Shown here: positions 57,251 through 64,000 of the stretch, one piece after another
Layout: each line of letters starts with the position of its first letter
Position numbering within the stretch: the stretch's first letter is position 1
DNA from: Onthophagus taurus
Lineage: Eukaryota > Arthropoda > Insecta > Coleoptera > Scarabaeidae
Length of the DNA stretch: 64,000 bases
Reading direction: 5' to 3'
Assembly: GCF_036711975.1 (NCBI RefSeq)
Contig: NC_091976.1
Coordinates: 21,390,001 to 21,454,000 of the forward strand
Position numbers and translations under genes: made by a program
Notes under the pieces: model-generated
Seen by the model: only the letters and a program-made list of their open reading frames with translations
Databases searched by the model: none
Told to the model about the DNA's origin: nothing

Positions 57251-58406
57251 GAGGTGTCTCACGTTACTGGTCCTTAGAACTTTTTTAGGTTCCACTATTC
57301 GTACAGTTTTGAAATTTTGGTAACATGGGTTGTTCATTCGGAACTTTCGATCTAAAATATTATCAAGATATTCACTTCCGATCTACCGGAAGTAGACCAT
57401 AACTTTGTTATTTTAAATGGAATGCTATAATTTTTATTACACCTTTTAATTGTACGTAAAAAAATATGCTGACTTTGATAAAAGTTATCGCTACTAGGTG
57501 TCTTTCGGTTTCGAGCTATTTTGATTTTACGTTTTTTTTTACAAATTTCAACATGCTCTTTAAAACCTCATATCCCATCCAACGTTCATTCAAAAAAGCT
57601 CTAAATTGGCACGATTACTCTTCAGATGCTGTCAAATAGATTGTCATTTATTGTATCAGAGTATCTTATACAGTATGGTCAAAAATTGAATTACCGTTTT
57701 CCATATTCAACCGCAAGAAAGTCGAAAATTTTAAATGGAACGCCCCATATTTTATTAGCCTACCCCAAAGGGAATTTAATTCTCTACAATGGAACCGTTT
57801 ATATTTTTATTTTTTGCATGAACGCATGGCGTTTCAAAGAGCATGTTGAAATTTACAAAAAAAACTGAAAACCAAAATAAGTCGAAAACGAAATCACTAG
57901 GTGCCAATAACTTGTATCAAAGTCAACCTATTTTTTACGTAAAATTAAATGGTGTAATAAAAACTATAGCATTCCACTTAAAATAATGAAGTTATGGTCC
58001 AAGGTTTATATATAAGAGGTTGTCTAGGTTCGTACGCAATCATACTGCGCATTACGTCACATGTGGAAAATAATACCGCCAAGCAATTCAAATTAAACAA
58101 AGGCATGGAGCACCACATGGCCATGAGATTGCGTGCGCAATCCGTGATCGCTTACGTCACGAAACACTCCTGCTCTTGCCCCTCGCCCACAAACTAAAAT
58201 CAAAGTATTGCAGCATAGGAACTTAGACAACCTTTAATATATAAACCTTGGTTATGGTCTACTTCCGGTAGTCCGGAAGTGGCGGCCATCTTGAAAATAT
58301 TTTAGATTGTAAGTTCCGAATGAACAACCCATGCTACCAAAACTTCAAATCTCTACGATTAGTGGAAACTGAAAAACTTCAACGAATCAGTTACGTCAGA
58401 CACCTG
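57251..58406. mobile_element. Fold-back element inserted in hAT copy 1
   Basis: GAGGTGTCTCACGTTACTGG at the left pairs with the complement of CGTCAGACACCTG at the right, with TA on each side (57249-57250 and 58407-58408). The arms of several hundred bp share CATGGGTTGTTCATTCGGAA and TTATTTTAAATGGAATGCTA. The inner arms are homologous to the element at 8756, the outer ends are not. A smaller MITE (58000-58250) is nested in the right arm. Confidence 0.87.
58000..58250. mobile_element. 251-bp MITE with 9-bp target duplication
   Basis: CAAGGTTTATATATAAGAGG and, in reverse complement, CAAGGTTTATATATTAAAGG form the ends. GTTATGGTC is repeated exactly on both sides (57991-57999 and 58251-58259). 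The uninterrupted target can be read from the opposite arm of the host element (AGTAGACCATAACTTTG). Eight to nine bases fit hAT or Mutator-like insertion. The interior is comparatively GC-rich. Confidence 0.9.
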
Positions 58407-58485
58407 TATGTATGTGTAGTGGGGAATCTCCATGTGTACAACCTTTTCAGTGGTTGTTTAAAGAAAATATTGAGGTCCACTAAAC

Positions 58486-60603
58486 TAGCGATGGGCCAAC
58501 TCGGATTTTCGCCAAACCGAGTTGATAGCAAAAATCTAAAAATTCGCAAACCGCGCACTGGTTTGAATTGATGAATTCCTAAGTCAATATTGTGTTTTTT
58601 GACTTGCATTATGGTATTTTTTAGGTAGTGTCGGATATTGTTATTAAAATTTTACAGTAGGCAATAAATAAAATACTATAATTCAGAAAAGAATATATTT
58701 TAACGAATCTACACTAATTCAAAGTTGAATTACAAGAATAATTTTTAATACAGTCTATTGAGAACAGTATTTGATTAAGTTTTTTGGGTACTAGTCGGCT
58801 TCTTCGATCATTACATAAAATACCCGCTTTAGAAAATAGTCTTTCTGCTATATGGAGAGGTATTTTATGCGTTATTTTAGCTAGCTTCGGAAATAGACAC
58901 TTTTTTCACTCCAGAATTGGAGGGGATCTTGTTTTCTGTCTATGTATGGTAATTCAATATATAGTTTTATCATCGTGGCTGCTGAACAAGTTGTAGTGAA
59001 GTTGGACTTCTCGACAGTTTCTGATATTTATTGGTCTATAACACCCCAAATATCATCTTCAATAGTAGAAGCAGCTCCAAAAACAGTAGATGTAGTAGTT
59101 TGGTCGCTTGAGTTCAAGGTTTCCATTAATAAGTAGTCGTTTATCATAGTATCCACATTTGCGCATTTTTAACGTTGTTTTCTGAACTAAACGCTGATTT
59201 TTTATATAGCGGATCAAGAAAAGTAGCTTTTGCTGCTGTCCTATTAATCTCATAAACCCCAAGTTGTGTCTCTATTATAACAGCAAGAGTTAGATATCTT
59301 ATGGTATGTCGTAGACCGAATACAAGAGGTATAACAGATGATAGCGATGGATACTTCTCCCAAGATAAAATTGCAGTTACCTTTTCAAACGGATGTAAGA
59401 ATGCCACTACGTCTTCAGCAAATAATCACTCTTCAGAATCCAGATTCGGCGGAAGTGATACCAGTTAAAGTTTCGTTAAAGTAGCAGAAAACGGAATCTT
59501 GAGCTTTGAGCATATAAAAAGTACTGTTCCAGTAAGTGCTTTTGCATGGCGACCAAGCCACATGAAGATTTTGTGCTATGTTTAAAATGTGACACAATCG
59601 CTCGGCATTTATTTATCCAATACTCTTCTATCTTTTTCTATACAGTCTTTCACAGCAAGATTAAGATTATGGGCTACACAGAAATGGTTTTGCTTATTTA
59701 AAATTTCGATAACTGCTTTTTTCATTGAAGTTGCATTTTCTGCAACTATAGTCATTATTTTAGAACTAATCTGCCACTCGTCCAATATTTGTTGAATAAC
59801 ATTTGCTATATTTTGAGCTGTATGGTTATCTTGTATTTCCAAAATAGAAATAGCTATTGATTGCAATTTTGTTTCTTCTATAAAATGGGTGGTCACACTA
59901 ATGAAACTTTATATTACTGTCAGACGTCCAAATATCTGATGTCAAAGCAATAGTTGTAGATTCAATATTATACTTTTTGCCAACATCTGAGTCAATTTTT
60001 TTCTCGGAGGCAGTTCATAATCGGTTTTTAATATTTTGGTGTATTTGCGAAAACCCTTATTTTCGACAATTTGTAAAGGTCATAAGAATCTATGCATCAA
60101 CTCAAAATTTTTTGCGGTACGGTTAAGCGAGTTTGCTTGAATTGTTTTATTGGAGGTTCAACATCAAGAGATGAAGAAGAAGTCGGTGGTAGTCGTAGTA
60201 CTTTTAGTCGTAGAAGTATTATCATCCAAGTCTACGATTCTACAATATTCATTAGGATATTTTTTTGATATGATTTATCAATGTGTTTGTGTTTCAAAAA
60301 TATTTGTAAGTTTCCGAACATATTTTGCATTTTGCTTTTCCAGTTATTGCCCCGGCATTGTCCAATCTCCAATCACATACACTAAAACAAAATTTATTGC
60401 ACTTTTAAAAATCTCAGTACTTAATTACGTTCGATTCCCATGTATTTCTATACGCTGACTTGTAACTCGAATAAAATCCGGTTCAATCGACAAGACGACG
60501 CGCCGCGGTGGCTGATGGTCGCGCAAAAAGTAAACCCAACTCGAGTTAGTAACAGTCTAACTCGAGTTAACCCGGTTTGATAAATCGAGTTGACCCATCT
60601 CTA
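58486..60603 (-). mobile_element. hAT transposon with BED/DDE transposase pseudogene
   Basis: TAGCGATGGGCCAACTCGG at the left and, in reverse complement, TAGAGATGGGTCAACTCGA at the right are the ends; CACTAAAC and AACCAAAC (6/8) flank them. On the minus strand a BED-finger-like start with stops lies near 60350-60150. The core is at 59896-59609 (HFCVAHNLNLAVKDCIE), the later catalytic part at 59407-59160 (FEKVTAILSWEKYPSLSSVI, TFLDPLYKKSAFS), and the dimerisation part near 58965-58790 (AERLFSKAGILCNDRRSRL). Stops and frameshifts separate the pieces, so it is dead. It resembles ZBED-type hAT transposases. Confidence 0.85.
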
Positions 60604-61404
60604 AACCAAACAATCCTTCCTCTCCTTGCCTATTTCGTTGTAATAAATTTTTTTGATTACATATTGTTTAAGATTTTTATAGCTTTATAGAATGTTAAGA
60701 TAGAATACAAAAAGTTCTAAAACTAATAATGTTAAGAGACAAATTTATACAAAGTTGCTCTCCGTCCGATACAAATGTCAAAAAATATTTCATAATTTTA
60801 TATAAGATCTTTATAGGATAAGAATGTTTTTTTATAAGACCAAAATTGACAATATAATGTTTAAATTAAAAACAAGGTGTTTATATTAATCTTCATTTAA
60901 TTTCGTCAGAAAATTTTTTATCAAAATAATTGTTTATTATTTAAATAAATTTATTGCAATTATAAAGTCATTTACACTTAACATTGATTAATTAATTAAT
61001 TACGACACTAAAAAGATAAAAATGTTTTTTGATAAAAAAAATTTCGTTTTTATTCCTCATCATTATTTTTGTTTGAATTAATTTGATTGAATTCAAATCG
61101 TGTGTTATTTACGTACGCGATGGTTACGTCGAGTTGGGATTGTGGAGGTGGTGGTGATGGTGGTGGACCCCGAGGTGTCTCGCAGAGTCTACAAAAATAA
61201 GATCAACTGGATAACTTACGAATTAGCCTGTATTTTTCATCAAAAAACTTTCATTCGATTGCGATACAAAATTTACAAACTAAAATCTTTCCTTTTTCCT
61301 TTTTTTACTATGTACAAATTCTTTCTTTAACCTTTTTATCTTTTAAAATCTTTAATTTACACTTAACAAAAAAAAATTAAAAAAAAAAAAGACTTAAACT
61401 TTAC
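60604..61404. other. AT-rich 3' flank of IntS6
   Basis: No gene is seen. TTTATT at 61048-61053 (AATAAA on the minus strand) may end IntS6. A GGTGGTGGTGATGGTGGTGG stretch near 61146 is simple-sequence and not supported as coding. Confidence 0.4.
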
Positions 61405-63383
61405 TTAACCATCATTCAACATACTCTGGATGTGCTCTTCTAATAAATTCGCCAAATGTCTCCTTTTAAACCTTAACGATTCTTGTATCACTAATTTTAC
61501 AATCGCCACTTGTACTTGAGTGTCACCTTTTAACGTTTTTATATTTTCGAAAAGTTCTTTAAAATTTCGCCCGGGTCTTCTCACCAACATATTTAATGTT
61601 TTTCTTATTTGAAGATTTTGCTCATCGATTTCTTGCTTTGTATCAAAAGATATCTGAAAACATAAATTTCAAATAACGTTTAGATTTTTTTTGTTGTAAC
61701 TTACATTTTGTGGTTTTACTTCTTCTGTTCTTTCTTTTATAACGGAATTATTTATATTATTGGCCTCTTTAAGTATTTGTGAGATATCCGAATCGTAATT
61801 CATTGAATATGTGTTATCGTTTTGGTGATTATTTTCCACCGAGGAATAAGTATGTTGATTTAACGATGGTCTTATGGGTGTAAACGGCTCAGAAGAATTG
61901 TAAAATGGTACGTCTAACGTCGGGGAAGGTGACCGAGGTCTTTCTAAGATCACGTTTGAATCGAGCCCATTAACAGCCACTACTGTTGATAGGTTTGGTT
62001 TTTCTTCTATGTTAATTATTTCTTTATCAATTGCATTTAACCTAAAAATTTTATTTAATTTTATTAATATTAATTAATATTTTTTTTAATAGAATTTACC
62101 AAGGCACTGGAGAAGGCGCAAAAGGAATCAAAGGGCTTTGAGGTGGTGTTAAACTATCAGTTGCACTCGGACGTCTCACCACTAAATCTCTTGGTAAAGG
62201 ACCTGGTTTTCTTTTACTTGGTCGATTATTTGCGGTTAGATCAGTGTTAGGTCGCTTATTTGATTTATTTGTACCGGGAGCACCCACTAAATCTATGTCG
62301 GCTTCATCAACCTTAAAAAATATTCCAATCAAATTATTACAAAAAAAAATAATTGAAAAGTACCATCATTCGTTTATCAATTTTAAATGGATTCCCAAAC
62401 ATATGCTGCCTAACTGGGGCTGATTCAATTTCGCGTAATTGAGGAGTTTGCTTTTTAAGATACTCTTGATAATTTCCCATTTGCGAAATCGGAAGTGAAT
62501 GGGCACTATCCTGGTCTAAAGCTACGTAGTCGGATTGAAGGAAATTGTTTCGCATTCTTGCAACCTGTTGCATCAATCGATTTCGAGGAATATCAAAAGC
62601 GTTCCGAAAACTAACGGTGTGACGCTCTTTATCTAGAGCCCCAACAAATAAATTGCCTTGTTCCATGAGCTGTTCTTTTAAATTCGAGAATTTATCGACT
62701 AAAAGCGGGTGACTGATAAGATCTTTTTTTAGTGTTACTTTTGGAAGGATTCGAAACTGTTCTGGCGTATTAAAAATCGCCTTTGATGGCATCTAAAAAA
62801 TATTAGGGATAAATTTTTAAAGTTAAAATTTGATGTGTTCATTTACAGAGCTTTGTCTTTGTATAATTTCATTACACAATCTATCGTATTCATTTTTTGC
62901 TTGATTTTTCATCTTCTTTAAGTAGTTCATTACGGAATAACTAAGGCAGTTATCGGCATTTTCTGGTACTAATGATGAAGCTAAAGCAACCGGAGCTCCT
63001 AAATTATAAAAATAAATTAATTAAACTTTGTCACATTATAACAAAAAATCATTCATACCCATTCTAGTTAAAGCTCTTCGTAATGGTGTGGCATAATACA
63101 CAGGCAAAGTTCTTAAATAGTTTTGAAATTGATTCCTCCAATCGTTTGTTGGTTTACATCTGTGGACCTAAAACATATTGATCCCAAAAACAATCGTTTC
63201 TTCGATTTTAATGAATTAAAACATTTTTTTTCTAACCTTAAATAATTCATCTAGTAAGGGCAGTAGAACAGGATAATTATAAGGCATCACAAAGAGATTA
63301 ACACAGTTTAAGTTCGTGCTTGCTTTTAAATATCCAAATGGATGACCAACGTCCGAGTTTTTATAACTGTTTGCAACAAAAAC
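61405..63383 (-). CDS. IntS6: Integrator complex subunit 6, 3' part
   Basis: Seven phase-matched exons (63383-63237, 63167-63059, 62998-62847, 62792-62364, 62311-62100, 62041-61705, 61653-61405) encode the last 544 residues. STNLNCVNLFVMPYNYPVLL and LLDELFK, then PLRRALTRMGAPVALASS and NYLKKMKNQAK, are typical of INTS6/DDX26B. A Pro/Ser-rich linker follows, and the C-terminal INTS6-type domain RRPGRNFKELFENIKTLKGD with ESLRFKRRHLANLL ends the protein. INTS6 belongs to the nuclear Integrator complex and helps recruit PP2A to paused RNA polymerase II. The N-terminal von Willebrand A domain is missing; its exons must lie past the window edge, beyond the Mutator-like element at 63448-64000, which is thus in an intron. 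Confidence 0.9.
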
Positions 63384-63447
63384 CTATTTAAAAACAAATA
63401 AAAATATTTATTATAAAAAAAACCTTTTCAAGATGCAGTTAACATTT

Positions 63448-64000
63448 AAGAACTAACACTAGAACTAGAAACATTCAGGTTTAGCTGTACGTCTCTTAAG
63501 ACAGCACCGACAATGACGAAATTATAATTGATTACAGTCATGAGGGTATCGTATTATTCAGTTTGTGACTGTTTTCACAGCTATTAGCAATTTAGTCATA
63601 TGTAAAAATGGTAAAAAAAGACATAACATCCAATGAAGCAAGTCTACGGCGTTTAGGATTCAAAATTACTGTAATGTGTGAGTGCAGTGTTTCATATGTA
63701 AATTCTGGACCAATGATTAACAATGCTTATGAAATAAATTGACGAATAGTGTTTGTAATGCGACTTATAGGAGTTGATTTAAATGGACTCAATCTATTTT
63801 GCGGCTTGATGGATCTTCTTAGAAAATTCAATAAGAATACCTTCGCTGGATGCTTCGAAAACGTTACCAAATCAGCTGAAACAATTTATTAGCAGAGTGT
63901 AAAAATCGTCGTGGACGAAGAGAAGGCTAAGATGTTAGAAAAAGAAGTTTCAGATGCAAATTTGACAGTTTCTGGAGATGGAACATGGAAAAAACGCGGT
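63448..64000 (+). mobile_element. Mutator-like element, left part, runs off the window
   Basis: AAGAACTAACACTAGAACTA at 63448 leads into CATTCAGGTTTAGC and then, from ATG 63608, a frame MVKKDITSNEASLRRLGFKI. An in-frame TGA after NNAYEIN and a TAG after AETIY interrupt VFVMRLIGVDLNGLNLFCGL and DANLTVSGDGTWKKRG. The EIN-R-x-V-F-x-MRL-GV-LNGL-FCGLMDL and SGDGTWKKRG motifs are those I know from insect Mutator-like transposases. The element lies on the strand opposite to IntS6. Confidence 0.6.

Noticed and set aside
61100-61330. Possible small coding region with a GGTGGT stretch
   Set aside because: Simple-sequence composition, no recognisable domain or splice partner; it lies in the 3' flank of IntS6.

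Overview
This is a piece of an AT-rich insect nuclear genome, most likely a beetle or a close relative. The evidence is spliced genes with short GT-AG introns, insect forms of Tre1/moody-type receptors, M6 and DUF4779, and dense DNA-transposon and LINE debris. No bacterial, organellar or viral backbone was seen. The species assignment is an inference.

I rebuilt seven host genes by following splice sites and codon phase from exon to exon. From left to right they are: (1) 2917-4943 (+), a secreted His/Lys/Glu-rich DUF4779-type protein of 658 aa; (2) 13734-5939 (-), a ZNF318/CG8108-like nuclear zinc-finger protein of 897 aa in 8 exons; (3) 20244-14965 (-), a rhodopsin-like GPCR of the Tre1/moody type, 338 aa, 3 exons; (4) 30767-49008 (+), the axonemal WD-repeat/coiled-coil protein CFAP44, 1968 aa, 12 exons; (5) 42717-41824 (-), the intronless proteasome regulator PI31, nested in a CFAP44 intron; (6) 54640-49103 (-), NUB1, 595 aa, 7 exons, tail-to-tail with CFAP44; (7) 55344-56432 (+), the PLP/M6 tetraspan protein with two possible first exons, head-to-head with NUB1. 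The right edge holds the 3' part of Integrator subunit 6 (63383-61405, -).

Much of the rest is mobile DNA, often nested. A PIF/Harbinger element (25233-27822) keeps its terminal repeats, TAA target duplications and both genes, which interlock on opposite strands so that each gene's exon sits in the other's intron. A hAT MITE family (10458, 28084, 33136) carries internal ~180-bp repeats; one copy swallowed a LINE that itself carries a minisatellite. Pogo/Tigger transposase relics lie in introns of the ZNF318-like gene, CFAP44 and NUB1. Fold-back elements with TA duplications occur at 8756, 39423 (a LINE in its loop), 45526 and 57251 (with a smaller MITE inside). A hAT transposase pseudogene lies at 58486-60603, and a Mutator-like element enters at the right edge inside the IntS6 gene.

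The best novelty candidates are the interlocked Harbinger gene pair, a 208-bp tandem duplication that doubles a CFAP44 splice acceptor beside PI31, and an ACTAGAACTAAC-type repeat found at three places, one next to the Mutator-like transposase. The host genes do not form one pathway; PI31 and NUB1 both act in ubiquitin/proteasome biology, but their closeness is probably chance.
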